A DNA stretch of 16,763 bases from an uncultured Zetaproteobacteria bacterium (GCA_913056285.1 CAJXNE010000023.1:1-16763), one strand, 5' to 3'. Shown: positions 1 to 9,328, counted from the first letter of the stretch. The notes: generated by a model not told the origin, from the sequence alone. Translations and numbers: made by a program.

Positions 1-659
1 ATCCAGAATTGCCAGGTGAAATCAAACGGATAATCCATATATGCCAAAATACTTAAGGTGGTGGACACACCTTCCGGCGCAGCCTTGAATGCCATGGCCA
101 GTACGGCAATCAGCATGAGCACGGAACCGGCCAGCGTATACAAGAAGAATTTCAGCGTGGCATAAACGCGATTCTTGCCGCCCCATACGCCGATAATTAA
201 ATACATCGGAATCAGCATTGCTTCCCAGAAGAAGTAGAACAAAATCGCATCGAGGGCACAGAACACGCCGATCAGCGTCGTCTCTAACACCAGAAATGCA
301 ATCATGTATTCTTTCACGCGGGTCTGAATGCATTCCCAGGCCGAAATAATGCAAATAATCGTCAATAAACTGGTCAGCAGTATAAACGGCATCGAGATGC
401 CATCCACGCCGAGTTGATAATTGACATTGAATGTGGCAATCCACGGGTGGAATTCCTCAAACTGCATATGCGCAGTGGTTGCATCGAATTGCAGTGCCAG
501 CGGCAGTGTCACCAGAAAGGTGGCCACCGACACGCCCAGCGCAGCCCAGCGCACAGCATTATCACCACGTACAAATAACCAGATCACCAACGCACCGAAA
601 GTCGGCAGGAAGATGCTCAGGCTGAGAATCGGAAAGTCCATAACATTTAACAGATCCAT
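1..659 (-). CDS. nuoM: NADH-quinone oxidoreductase subunit M, N-terminal part (runs off left edge)
   Basis: Antiporter-like membrane subunit of complex I, one of the proton-translocating modules of the membrane arm. The frame is open from the ATG at 659 to the window edge and gives 219 residues of the roughly 500 expected. The translation is a run of membrane helices. It contains FWEAMLIPMYLIIGVWGG at about residues 144-161, in which E146 matches the essential transmembrane Glu144 of E. coli NuoM, preceded by the family segment YQLGVDGISMP at 81-91. The start follows the nuoL stop by 10 bases, with AAGGGG six bases upstream and overlapping that stop, so translation is probably coupled to nuoL. 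The gene is cut only by the window edge and shows no internal damage. nuoN would be expected next beyond position 1, but this cannot be seen. Confidence 0.96.
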   Translation of the reverse strand, partial: MDLLNVMDFPILSLSIFLPTFGALVIWLFVRGDNAVRWAALGVSVATFLVTLPLALQFDATTAHMQFEEFHPWIATFNVNYQLGVDGISMPFILLTSLLTIICIISAWECIQTRVKEYMIAFLVLETTLIGVFCALDAILFYFFWEAMLIPMYLIIGVWGGKNRVYATLKFFLYTLAGSVLMLIAVLAMAFKAAPEGVSTTLSILAYMDYPFDFTWQFW

Positions 660-669
660 TCCCATCCCC

Positions 670-2685
670 TTACGCCTTCAACAACAGGTAAGTCAGCATA
701 CCGAATACGCCGATTACCATGGCAAATGCATAGTGATAAACAAAGCCTGATTGCATCTGGCGCATCCGCGCCGCACCCGAAGCAATGGAATCGATAATAC
801 CGCCATGAATCATGCCCTTATCGATGAGGCCCAGATCAGCCGATTTCCAGAAGAAATTGCCCAGCCTCTGGGCCGAGCGGATAAAGACCACCTCATACAA
901 CTCATCCCAGTACCATTTATTAAGCAGGAAGCGATGCAGTGCAGGCGAAATCGCAACCATTTTGGCCGGCAGTGCGGTTTCACGATAATACATGGCATAA
1001 GCCAGCGCGATACCGCCGACAGCCAACCAGAATGGCGCGGTAAAGATAAAGTGATACCAGCCATTTCCTTCGCCCTCTTCGGCAATCATCATCAACGGGT
1101 TATGCGCATCGAGTACAAACAGCGATGTACCAAAATAACCGTTGGCAATTTCAGGGTTGGCAATATCGAGCCCCAGCACACCCCACGCGCCAGCAGCCAG
1201 CGCACCCGTAGCCAGTATCATCAACGGAATCGTGATGACCTTGGGCGACTCATGCACATGTGACTTCACTTCCGCCGGCACGCGATCAGAATTATGGAAG
1301 GTCAGGAAGAACATGCGGAAAGTGTAGAATGCAGTCATAAACACTGCGGACAAGACTGCAAATGATGCGAAATCACCAACCCAGCCCATCTCGCGTACCA
1401 TGGTCGCTTCGATAATCAGATCCTTGGACCAGAAGCCGGCAAATGGCGGCACGCCAGCCAGCGCCAGTCCGGCAATAAGCATGGTGATATAGGTAATCGG
1501 CATATATTTGCGCAACTGTCCCATATTGCGCAGGTCCTGATTGGCCATCACGGCATGGATCACAGAACCGGCAGCCAGGAATAACAGGGCTTTGAAAAAG
1601 GCATGCGTCATCAGATGAAAAATAGCCACCGAATAGGCAGAGACGCCGCAGGCCACGAACATATAACCGAGCTGCGAACAGGTGGAATAGGCGATCACGC
1701 GCTTGATATCATTTTGCACTAAGCCAATCGTGGCACACATCCAGGCTGTAATCGCGCCAACCAGTGTCACAGCGGCCAGTGCCGTATCAGAGAATTCAAA
1801 TATCGGCGAACAACGCGCAACCATGAATACGCCGGCGGTTACCATGGTGGCAGCGTGGATCAATGCGGAAATCGGGGTCGGACCTTCCATGGAGTCGGGT
1901 AGCCAGACATGCAACGGCACCTGACCGGATTTACCTATCGCACCGACAAACAGGGACAGACAAATAAACGTAACCGCTGTCATTTCCCAACCCATAAAGC
2001 TGAGTACATGCCCCTGCTGGACAAAGGCAGGCACCATGCCGAATACGGTTTTATAATCGAAGCTGCCGAAATAATACCAGATTGCCAGCACGCCAATCAG
2101 AAAACCGAAGTCGCCAACGCGGTTGACAATAAATGCTTTCAGCGAGGCATATATGGCAGACTCACGCTTAAACCAGAAGCCGATCAGCAGATACGATACC
2201 AGACCCACCGCTTCCCAGCCGAAGAACAGAGTAAAGAAATTATTACCCATCACCAACACCAGCATGGAGAAGGTAAAACCTGAAATATAGGAGAAGAAGC
2301 GGCTATAACCCGGATCACCGTGCATATAACCAATGGTATAAATATGTACGCAGGCCGAAACCACGGTCACAACAATCATCATAATGGCCGTCAGGCGATC
2401 AATCATCATACCCACAGGCACGATAAACTCATGGGGATTCGCTCCGAAACCCGGAGAAATCATCCAGGTCCAGAAGTCACCATAAAAACTGGCGCCGTCC
2501 AGCACCTGCATAAAGACATGAATGGATAACAGCGCCGAAAGAATCACACTGCCGGATGTAATCGTATGCGATAGCTGTTCTTTCAGAACCCAGCCGAACA
2601 AGCCGACGATCAGCGCCGCCAGCAGCGGCAGACCGGGGATAGCCAGCAATTCGGTTGTGCTTAACATGATTGCGGTTTCTTGCAC
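670..2685 (-). CDS. nuoL: NADH-quinone oxidoreductase subunit L
   Basis: Distal antiporter-like subunit of the complex I membrane arm, 671 residues, somewhat longer than the 613 of E. coli NuoL. It is a multi-spanning membrane protein with the core motif FFGWEAVGLVSYLLIG at about 154-169 (E158 corresponds to E. coli Glu144). It also has the lysine-containing half-channel segment GKSGQVPLHVWLPDSMEGP and the following HAATMVTAGVFM helix. The C-terminal part carries the long amphipathic region and final helix that clamp the membrane arm in this family. The start is taken as GTG at 2685 because GAGGGGG lies about six bases upstream; the ATG at 2667 has no comparable ribosome binding site. The gene begins 12 bases after the nuoK stop. 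An ATG start at 2667 would shorten the protein by only six residues. Confidence 0.97.
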   Translation of the reverse strand: MQETAIMLSTTELLAIPGLPLLAALIVGLFGWVLKEQLSHTITSGSVILSALLSIHVFMQVLDGASFYGDFWTWMISPGFGANPHEFIVPVGMMIDRLTAIMMIVVTVVSACVHIYTIGYMHGDPGYSRFFSYISGFTFSMLVLVMGNNFFTLFFGWEAVGLVSYLLIGFWFKRESAIYASLKAFIVNRVGDFGFLIGVLAIWYYFGSFDYKTVFGMVPAFVQQGHVLSFMGWEMTAVTFICLSLFVGAIGKSGQVPLHVWLPDSMEGPTPISALIHAATMVTAGVFMVARCSPIFEFSDTALAAVTLVGAITAWMCATIGLVQNDIKRVIAYSTCSQLGYMFVACGVSAYSVAIFHLMTHAFFKALLFLAAGSVIHAVMANQDLRNMGQLRKYMPITYITMLIAGLALAGVPPFAGFWSKDLIIEATMVREMGWVGDFASFAVLSAVFMTAFYTFRMFFLTFHNSDRVPAEVKSHVHESPKVITIPLMILATGALAAGAWGVLGLDIANPEIANGYFGTSLFVLDAHNPLMMIAEEGEGNGWYHFIFTAPFWLAVGGIALAYAMYYRETALPAKMVAISPALHRFLLNKWYWDELYEVVFIRSAQRLGNFFWKSADLGLIDKGMIHGGIIDSIASGAARMRQMQSGFVYHYAFAMVIGVFGMLTYLLLKA

Positions 2686-2697
2686 CTTCGCCCCCTC

Positions 2698-3003
2698 TTA
2701 ACCCTGCAGCGTGTTGATGTCTTCGGTTTCAATCGAAGAGCGCAGGCGATGGAAATTCACCAGAATCGCCAGCCCGACTGCGACTTCACACGCAGCCACC
2801 GTCAACACGAAAAACACAAATATCTGGCCGGATAAATCATTCAGAAAATGAGAAAATGCCACCAGATTGATATTCACCGCCAGCAAGATCAGTTCGACGC
2901 ACATCAGAATGGTGATGACATTCTTGCGGTTGAGAAACAGCCCCACCACGCCGAGCGAAAACAGCGCGGCGGCTACGATCAGGTATTGTGATAATCCAAC
3001 CAT
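2698..3003 (-). CDS. nuoK: NADH-quinone oxidoreductase subunit K
   Basis: Small membrane-arm subunit of complex I, 101 residues, the usual family length, with three transmembrane helices. E37 in MCVELILLAVN and E73 in AACEVAVGLAI match the two membrane glutamates (Glu36 and Glu72 in E. coli) needed for coupling electron transfer to proton pumping. The helix 1 segment LFSLGVVGLFLNRKN is also typical. The start is ATG at 3003, with GGGGAG about seven bases upstream, 16 bases after the nuoJ stop. The frame is intact and lies within the tightly packed nuo operon. Confidence 0.97.
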   Translation of the reverse strand: MVGLSQYLIVAAALFSLGVVGLFLNRKNVITILMCVELILLAVNINLVAFSHFLNDLSGQIFVFFVLTVAACEVAVGLAILVNFHRLRSSIETEDINTLQG

Positions 3004-3019
3004 TACTTTCTCCCCACCA

Positions 3020-3604
3020 TCACATTCTCACCTTGCGCACGCGATCTTCGCGTCGCACTTTCACCTGAGCAGTGATATTCTGATACTTGGCATCCTTGCG
3101 TTCGCGAATGGTCAGCACAATGGCCCCAACCAGCGCCACCAACAGGATAATCGCCGCAATTTCAAACCCGAGCAGGTATTTTGTATATAAAATCTGGCCG
3201 ATTTCAGCAGTATTATTGACTTGTTGGCCCAGATGCGCGGTGCTCGCCTTGGTTCCCTGCGTAAACACGCCTGAACTGGCAGCGGCCACGAACTCGATCA
3301 GCAATAGTACAGCAATCACACCGCCCACAGGCAGATATTGTACCACTCCCTCTTTCAGTTTCGCTACATTCACTTCCAGCATCATGATCACGAACATGAA
3401 CAGCACCATCACTGCTCCGACATAAATCAGAATCAGGATGATGCCCAGAAACTCGGCATCGAGCAAAAAGAACAGACCGGATGCATTAAAGAAGCAAAAG
3501 ATCAGAAACATCACCGAATGCATGGTATTGCGCGACAACACCACGCCAATGCCGGACACAATCGCCAAGCCTGCAAACAGATTAAAAAATACAGTTTCGA
3601 GCAT
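3020..3604 (-). CDS. nuoJ: NADH-quinone oxidoreductase subunit J
   Basis: Membrane subunit of complex I near the junction with the peripheral arm, 194 residues. It has about five predicted membrane spans. Diagnostic segments are VVLSRNTMHSVMFLIFCFFN in helix 2 and FLGIILILIYVGAVMVLFMF in helix 3, the latter being the region that carries the pi-bulge switch in solved complex I structures. Helices 4 and 5 (about residues 90-110 and 145-165) are followed by a basic cytoplasmic tail rich in Arg and Lys. The start is ATG at 3604 with AGGGGGG a few bases upstream, 18 bases after the nuoI stop. Nothing is truncated. Confidence 0.96.
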   Translation of the reverse strand: MLETVFFNLFAGLAIVSGIGVVLSRNTMHSVMFLIFCFFNASGLFFLLDAEFLGIILILIYVGAVMVLFMFVIMMLEVNVAKLKEGVVQYLPVGGVIAVLLLIEFVAAASSGVFTQGTKASTAHLGQQVNNTAEIGQILYTKYLLGFEIAAIILLVALVGAIVLTIRERKDAKYQNITAQVKVRREDRVRKVRM

Positions 3605-3622
3605 CTTCCCCCCTACCCTTGA

Positions 3623-4105
3623 TTAACTGTAACGCGCGTCGGCAGCAATATTCGCTGCGATTTGCGATTCATGACGGTCGCCATTGGCCAGCAGCATATC
3701 TTTGGTATAATACAACTCACCACGCGTTTCGGTCGCATATTCGAATTCCTGTGTTTCCACAATCGCATCCACCGGACAGGCTTCCTGACAGAAGCCGCAA
3801 TAAATACACTTGGTCATATCAATATCGTAGCGCGTGGTGCGGCGCGAACCGTCATCGCGTTCTTCCGATTCGATGGTAATCGCCAATGCCGGGCACACCA
3901 CTTCACATAACTTGCAGGCAATACACCGTTCTTCGCCGGATTCATAACGGCGCAGCGCATGCAGACCGCGAAAACGCGGCGACAACCATGTCTTCTCTTC
4001 CGGGTATTCCACCGTAATCTTTTTCTTGAACAGGTATTTCCCGGTCACGGAAAGGCCGATTAGCAGCTCCCATAAAAACCATGTTTTAAACGCACGTTTC
4101 AGCAT
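3623..4105 (-). CDS. nuoI: NADH-quinone oxidoreductase subunit I (two [4Fe-4S] clusters N6a/N6b)
   Basis: Eight-iron ferredoxin-like subunit that passes electrons from the NuoG end to cluster N2 in NuoB, 160 residues. It holds two classical CX2CX2CX3CP motifs: C61, C64, C67, C71 (CIACKLCEVVCP) and C100, C103, C106, C110 (CIYCGFCQEACP). These bind clusters N6a and N6b. The N-terminal amphipathic helix (MLKRAFKTWFLWELLIGL) sits on the membrane surface in this family, and the segment TVEYPEEKTWLSPRFRG is standard. The start is ATG at 4105, three bases after the nuoH stop, with a near-perfect GGAGG that overlaps the end of nuoH. Confidence 0.98.
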   Translation of the reverse strand: MLKRAFKTWFLWELLIGLSVTGKYLFKKKITVEYPEEKTWLSPRFRGLHALRRYESGEERCIACKLCEVVCPALAITIESEERDDGSRRTTRYDIDMTKCIYCGFCQEACPVDAIVETQEFEYATETRGELYYTKDMLLANGDRHESQIAANIAADARYS

Positions 4106-4108
4106 AAT

Positions 4109-5185
4109 CTACCTCCACGCCAGCCAGAAATTGATGATGCCATCAAGTCCCGGCGTATAAATGAACATTCCGACCACGAAAATCCAGCCCAGCGTCCACG
4201 GCAGGAATATTTTCCAGCCCAGCCGCATCATCTGATCATAGCGATAACGCGGGAATGTGGCCCGGAGCCAGATAAAGACAAACACCAAAAACGCGGCCTT
4301 GCCCAGCAACCAGAAGGTGCCGGGAATGATGTCGAGGGCCGGAATCGGTGCATACCAGCCGCCGAGAAACAGTACCGAGGTCAACAGAGAAATCAGGATC
4401 ATGGCACCATATTCAGCCAGTGAGAAGGTAGCGAACCACATGCCCGAATATTCCACATGGTAACCGGCCACCAACTCTTCGGTTTCGGTCAGATCGAATG
4501 GCGTACGCCCGGCTTCAGCACAGCCGGAAATAAAGTAAACAATCAGAATCGGAAACAGCGGAATCATATACCAGTGCAGCAGACCACCGGCCTGCGCCTT
4601 TACAATCTCCGCCAGATCGAGCGAACCGGACAGCATCATGACCGTTACCAGACCAAAGCCCATGGCAATTTCATAGGAAAGCATCTGAGCTGTCGTACGA
4701 ATCGAGCCCATGATGGCATATTTGGAATTGGATGCCCAACCGGCCATCAAAAAGCCGTAAACGGATAAGGAAGAAATCGCCAAAATATACAGCAGGCCCA
4801 CATTCAGGTGTGAAATCGCCATCACATGCGGCTCGTCCCACACACCAAAAAATGTAGTTTCACCAAATGGCACTACGGCGAATGCAATCAGTGTAGGCGT
4901 TAGTGCCAGAATCGGCGCGCCGACAAAGAGGAGTTTATTGGCTTTGGTCGGGATAATCGTTTCTTTCAAAAACAGTTTCAGACCATCGGCCAGCGGTTGC
5001 AGCAGTCCGACCGGGCCGACACGGTTACAACCCTTACGCACCTGTATCCAGCCGATCACCCGACGTTCTAAATAGGTAATATAAGCCACAGACAAGGCAA
5101 TCGGCACGGCAATCGCCAAGACCTCCAGCGCCCAGATACCGCCCTGAATCGCCATATCAATGCCGCTCATTGCTGCTCCGCTCAT
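4109..5185 (-). CDS. nuoH: NADH-quinone oxidoreductase subunit H
   Basis: Membrane subunit that forms the base of the quinone chamber with NuoB and NuoD, 358 residues against 325 in E. coli, with about eight or nine membrane helices. The first cytoplasmic loop reads LERRVIGWIQVRKGCNRVGP (about 39-58), followed by LLQPLADGLKLFLKE, both hallmarks of NuoH. The usual proline of the GPNRVGP motif is replaced by Cys53. The acidic loop FDLTETEELVAGYHVEYSGM is the other conserved landmark. ATG at 5185 overlaps the nuoG stop as ATGA, with AAGGGGGG seven bases upstream, so this start is favoured over the second Met six codons later. Confidence 0.97.
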   Translation of the reverse strand: MSGAAMSGIDMAIQGGIWALEVLAIAVPIALSVAYITYLERRVIGWIQVRKGCNRVGPVGLLQPLADGLKLFLKETIIPTKANKLLFVGAPILALTPTLIAFAVVPFGETTFFGVWDEPHVMAISHLNVGLLYILAISSLSVYGFLMAGWASNSKYAIMGSIRTTAQMLSYEIAMGFGLVTVMMLSGSLDLAEIVKAQAGGLLHWYMIPLFPILIVYFISGCAEAGRTPFDLTETEELVAGYHVEYSGMWFATFSLAEYGAMILISLLTSVLFLGGWYAPIPALDIIPGTFWLLGKAAFLVFVFIWLRATFPRYRYDQMMRLGWKIFLPWTLGWIFVVGMFIYTPGLDGIINFWLAWR

Positions 5186-7539
5186 TGGCTGCCCCCCTTG
5201 ATCGAAGCCGCACTTACATCGGACAGATCGCCGCCAACACCCCGTTTGGCCACAAACAGCACGCCCGGACTGACATCATCACGAACGCCAATATAATAAG
5301 AAGCCTCGCCGAGGAACGTGTGCACCGTATGCTCTCCGGCGCTCAATCCCGCTTTGGCCAGCGTATCAGGATGCACCAGCACATCGTCCATGGCGTGAAT
5401 ATTGCCAGCCTCGCTCAACAAATCGGACGCACGCGCCCACATGCCTTCTCGATAGAGGGAATAACGACTCACCACATCCAGTTCAAAGCTGTCGCTCACA
5501 CTGACCGGCAACAGTTCATTGCCTTTATTGCGGCCCGGCGCAACCAAAATACTATCCTGTTCCGATGCATCCCATGCACCGGCCAGAGCCGGCATACGTT
5601 CACGCGTTGCCTGACGCAGTTCATCCAGATTCACCACCGGCACTTCGCCGCCCATCACCTGCACCATGCGCATCATGACTTTCCACAATGGCCGTTCCTG
5701 CCCCAGCGATTTGATCGGATTTCCCGCCACTCGAATGCGCCCTTCCATATTCACGAAAGTGCCTTCGATTTCCGCATAAGCAGCCGCAGGCAATTGCACA
5801 GCAGCATATTCAGAGATTTGGCCGCTAACAGCGCCAACCTGAACCAGCGGCACCCTGGCAAGCGCAGCTTTTGCAGCCGACGGGAACAAACCATCACCAA
5901 CCGGATCGCTGCCGACCAGAATCAATGCATCCAGTTCACCGGCAGAGGCTGCTGCGAACAATTCTCCAGCGCTGACGCGCACATCGCCAAATGTGGCCGA
6001 CAACACCTGCGTATTCATGCCTTCCGGAATCAGATTACGGCCATCGTTATCTGCTTCGGCATGCCCGCAGGCACGCATCAATAAATCCAGCCCGTAAATC
6101 AGAGCGGCTGCATCGGCATGGCCGCGAACCTCTTCACCCACCAACAGGGCGCAGGAATCAGACATCAAGGCATCCGCCAGCAGCTTGCCTGCCTCATGAC
6201 GACCATCTACAGCACCCACCCATGCATCAAAACCGGCAGCGGTTTTACCCATCTGGGCAACCTGCTCCATGGCCCGTGCAATCACGGCAGGCCAGTCGCG
6301 CGGACGAATAATGGCATCATTGCTGATATCCATATTGGTACGATAATTCATGGCGCCGATACGCGACACCGGCTTGCCTGCATTACCGCGTTTACGCAGG
6401 CGTTGCATCAGCAATGGCAAGCGCTGCCTGAGATCACAACCCAGCACCACCACCTGATCGGCATCAGCAATTTGAGCCGTGGTCATGGAAAGACCTTCTT
6501 CAAAGGCAAAAGCGCGCATATCGCGTCGATGCAGATCATAAGCCACGCGGGCATCGGGGAAAAGCGCATCGCGCATCAGGCGAATCGAAGTCTGACCTTC
6601 CACGCTCCAGTAAGGTGAAAACAGAATGCCGACTTTTTTACCTTTTAGCAGTTCACTCGTTCTGGAAAAGGCTTCGCCCCAGTCGGCGCTTTCCAGCTTA
6701 CCATCACGGCGTACTTTTGGCTCAAGAATCCGGTGATCAGAACGAAAAGAATCATAAACATAACGCCCACGGTCACAAATCCACGGCTCGGGACTACCCT
6801 CAACAGGCTGAATACGCATGATTTCATCGCCGCGCGATTCAATCTGAATATCGCAGCCATTCGGGCACTGCGTGCAGGTGCTGTTATGGTGGGTCATTTC
6901 CCACGGACGTGATACATCGAGCGAAGGTTTATCCAGCAATGCGCCTACCGGACAAATATCCGGCAAATTACCGGAGAGCTCTGATTCCAGTGCTTCTTCA
7001 ACAATGCCGTTGATCGTCATGTGATCGGATCGATTCAAAATACCGATATCGCCGGTACCCGCCACTTCATCGGCAAAGCGCACACAGCGGGTGCAATGGA
7101 TGCAGCGGGTCATGCAAGTATTCACAAACGGGCCCAAATCATAGTTCACTACGGCGCGTTTGGGCTCGGCATAACGTCCCTTGGACGCGCCATGTTCAAT
7201 CGCATAGTCCTGTAATTTACAGCCGCCGCCCTGATCACAAACCGGACAATCAAGGGGATGATTGATCAACAGATACTCCATCACCATCTGACGGTCTTTT
7301 TCCAGCGACTCGGTGGCAGTCTTGACTTTCATACCTTCTGAAACAGGCGTGCAACAGGACGCTGCCGGCTTTTTCCAGCCTTCAATTTCAACCAGACACA
7401 TGCGGCAATTGGCCGCTACAGATAATTCAGGATGATAACAGAAATACGGGACATCCACGCCATTCTCGCGACAGGCTTCCAGAATACTGGTTCCAGGCGT
7501 TACTTCGACTTCTTGATCATTGATAAACAAACTGGTCAT
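5182..7539 (-). CDS. nuoG: NADH-quinone oxidoreductase subunit G (Fe-S and molybdopterin-like domain)
   Basis: Largest peripheral subunit of complex I, 785 residues; it carries most of the Fe-S wire. The N-terminal [2Fe-2S] ferredoxin domain has C34, C45, C48 and C62 or C63 (cluster N1b). The His-ligated cluster N5 is shown by H94, C98, C101, C107 (HPLDCPVCDQGGGC). Cluster N4 uses C146, C149, C152 and C196. A fourth set, C222, C225, C229 and C255, starts the molybdopterin-oxidoreductase-like domain and fits the optional N7 cluster. The remaining 500 residues are the degenerate molybdopterin-like fold without cofactor function. ATG at 7539 overlaps the nuoF stop as ATGA; GGTGGAG lies about ten bases upstream. 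The 3' end overlaps nuoH by four bases. Confidence 0.97.
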   Translation of the reverse strand: MTSLFINDQEVEVTPGTSILEACRENGVDVPYFCYHPELSVAANCRMCLVEIEGWKKPAASCCTPVSEGMKVKTATESLEKDRQMVMEYLLINHPLDCPVCDQGGGCKLQDYAIEHGASKGRYAEPKRAVVNYDLGPFVNTCMTRCIHCTRCVRFADEVAGTGDIGILNRSDHMTINGIVEEALESELSGNLPDICPVGALLDKPSLDVSRPWEMTHHNSTCTQCPNGCDIQIESRGDEIMRIQPVEGSPEPWICDRGRYVYDSFRSDHRILEPKVRRDGKLESADWGEAFSRTSELLKGKKVGILFSPYWSVEGQTSIRLMRDALFPDARVAYDLHRRDMRAFAFEEGLSMTTAQIADADQVVVLGCDLRQRLPLLMQRLRKRGNAGKPVSRIGAMNYRTNMDISNDAIIRPRDWPAVIARAMEQVAQMGKTAAGFDAWVGAVDGRHEAGKLLADALMSDSCALLVGEEVRGHADAAALIYGLDLLMRACGHAEADNDGRNLIPEGMNTQVLSATFGDVRVSAGELFAAASAGELDALILVGSDPVGDGLFPSAAKAALARVPLVQVGAVSGQISEYAAVQLPAAAYAEIEGTFVNMEGRIRVAGNPIKSLGQERPLWKVMMRMVQVMGGEVPVVNLDELRQATRERMPALAGAWDASEQDSILVAPGRNKGNELLPVSVSDSFELDVVSRYSLYREGMWARASDLLSEAGNIHAMDDVLVHPDTLAKAGLSAGEHTVHTFLGEASYYIGVRDDVSPGVLFVAKRGVGGDLSDVSAASIKGGSQ

Positions 7540-8816
7540 GCGGCTTTCTCCACCAGACGAGCGCGTACTTCTTCAGGAAAATGTTCGAGCATGGACAAGA
7601 TGGGTGCTGCTGCACCATCGGCCAGAGCACAAATGGTACGTCCTGCCATATGCGTAGCTGCATCCCCCAACACCTGAATATCCTCTTCGGTTCCTTGTCC
7701 GCTTTCCACGCGATTCATGATGCGCTTCAACCAGCCAGTACCTTCACGGCACGGCGTACACTGGCCGCAAGATTCGTGCGCATAAAAATGCGCCAGACGG
7801 CGTGACAAAGCCACCACATCAGCCGTTTCATCCATCACAATAATAGCGCCGGAACCGAGCATGGAACCAGCTTTCATCATGGCATCATAGGTCAGTGGCG
7901 TATCGTAATGTTCTGCAGTCAGCCACGGCGTAGATGAACCGCCGGGAATCACCACTTTGGGGACAGAACCATGTTGTAACCCGCCGCAATAATCCTCAAT
8001 CAGGGTTTTCAACGAGGTGCCCATCGGTACTTCGTAATTGCCCGGTTTATTCACATGGCCGGACACCGAGAAAATCTTGCAGCCGGTGTTATTTGGAATA
8101 CCGATCGAAGCGTGCCAGTCACCGCCAAATTTTAAAATAGCCGGCACCGTAGCCAGCGTTTCGACATTATTGACCACGGTCGGGCAACCATAAAAGCCTT
8201 CGACAGCCGGGAATGGCGGTTTAAAGCGAGGGCGTCCGGGCTTACCTTCCAGGGATTCAATCAGCGCGGTCTCTTCCCCGCAAATATAGGCACCTGCGCC
8301 GCGATGCACGGTTAAATTCATCGAATAACCGGAGCCCAGAATATCATCGCCTAGCAGGTTGGCCGCATAAGCCTCATCAATCGCGGCATTCATCACCTGA
8401 GCTTCATGCAAAAATTCGCCGCGCACATATATATAAGCATCTTTCACACCGAGTGCGAAGCCCGCCATAATCATACCTTCAATCAGCAGATGTGGATCAA
8501 AGCGCATAATATCGCGATCCTTGAATGTGCCCGGCTCGCCTTCATCGGCATTGCATAATAAGTAAGTCGGCTTGCCGGTATTGCGTGGCACAAACGACCA
8601 TTTCAGGCCGGTCGGGAATCCTGCGCCGCCACGTCCGCGCAGACCGGATGTTTTGACTTCATCAATAATTCTGGCTGTGTCAAAGTCTTTCAACACCGTC
8701 GGCAGAAATTCATAAGCGCCATGCTCGCGCGCCACTTTCAATGTATTTACATGCGGAATATCGATGCGATCAAAGCAAATCTGCTTGACCTGCCTGGGAT
8801 CAGAAGAAATAGCCAT
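7536..8816 (-). CDS. nuoF: NADH-quinone oxidoreductase subunit F (NADH/FMN-binding, cluster N3)
   Basis: NADH dehydrogenase subunit, 426 residues; it takes the hydride from NADH onto FMN and passes electrons to cluster N3. The nucleotide/FMN loop GRGGAGFPTG is at residues 61-70. A second binding segment runs through RGAGAYICGEETALIESLEG (about 172-191), followed by GRPRFKPPFP and YGCPTVVNNVETL. Cluster N3 ligands are C350, C353, C356 (ESCGQCTPCREGTGW) and C396. The start is ATG at 8816, which shares one base with the nuoE stop (TAATG), with GAGGGGG upstream. It overlaps nuoG by four bases. Length and motifs match the proteobacterial family without gaps. Confidence 0.98.
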   Translation of the reverse strand: MAISSDPRQVKQICFDRIDIPHVNTLKVAREHGAYEFLPTVLKDFDTARIIDEVKTSGLRGRGGAGFPTGLKWSFVPRNTGKPTYLLCNADEGEPGTFKDRDIMRFDPHLLIEGMIMAGFALGVKDAYIYVRGEFLHEAQVMNAAIDEAYAANLLGDDILGSGYSMNLTVHRGAGAYICGEETALIESLEGKPGRPRFKPPFPAVEGFYGCPTVVNNVETLATVPAILKFGGDWHASIGIPNNTGCKIFSVSGHVNKPGNYEVPMGTSLKTLIEDYCGGLQHGSVPKVVIPGGSSTPWLTAEHYDTPLTYDAMMKAGSMLGSGAIIVMDETADVVALSRRLAHFYAHESCGQCTPCREGTGWLKRIMNRVESGQGTEEDIQVLGDAATHMAGRTICALADGAAAPILSMLEHFPEEVRARLVEKAA

Positions 8817-9328
8817 TATTCCGCCCCCTCAGCACGTTTTTCAGTAATAAGAGCATCAATAAATTCCGGCGTCACCTTTTCATGGTACGCGTTATTCACC
8901 TGCACCACCGGGGCACCGCCACAGGCACCTGCACACTCCACTTCGGTGACTGTAAACAGGCCATCCGGTGTGGTTTCGCCCACGTTGATACCCAGCGAAT
9001 CGCACATGTGCGCCACCAGTTCATTGGCGCCATTAAGCATGCAGCCGGCATTGGTGCACACTTCCAGCAGATAGGTGCCGCAAGGCTGTTCACGGAACAT
9101 GGTGTAGAACGTCACCACTTCGCGCACCTGCATCAGGCGCAAGCCCAACACTTCGGCAATCATTTTCTGGGCATCCATAGAAATATAACCGAAATCTTCC
9201 TGCGCCATATACAATACAGGCATCAGAGCGGACTGCGCAGATGGATAACGCGCTACCAGCGTCTTGATCTCTGCCAGTCGTTCGTCGCTGAAACGAACTG
9301 CATCGGAACAAATGGATTCCGCGCTCAT
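8816..9328 (-). CDS. nuoE: NADH-quinone oxidoreductase subunit E (24 kDa, [2Fe-2S] N1a)
   Basis: Thioredoxin-fold [2Fe-2S] subunit that works with NuoF in the NADH-oxidising tip, 170 residues. The N-terminal helical part contains the family segment VLYMAQEDFGYIS at about 38-50. The cluster N1a ligands are C91 and C96 (CTNAGC) plus C132 and C136 (CAGAC), a CX4C...CX3C pattern with the usual spacing of 35 residues between pairs. ATG at 9328 overlaps the nuoD stop as ATGA, and GGAGG lies eight to nine bases upstream. The nuoE stop and nuoF start share one base. Confidence 0.98.
   Translation of the reverse strand: MSAESICSDAVRFSDERLAEIKTLVARYPSAQSALMPVLYMAQEDFGYISMDAQKMIAEVLGLRLMQVREVVTFYTMFREQPCGTYLLEVCTNAGCMLNGANELVAHMCDSLGINVGETTPDGLFTVTEVECAGACGGAPVVQVNNAYHEKVTPEFIDALITEKRAEGAE

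Noticed and set aside
5170..6084. Plus-strand open frame of 304 codons opposite nuoG
   Set aside because: It is antisense to a well-supported gene, is rich in His/Arg/Gln as reverse-complement frames often are, and has no recognisable domain. The same holds for other long plus-strand frames.
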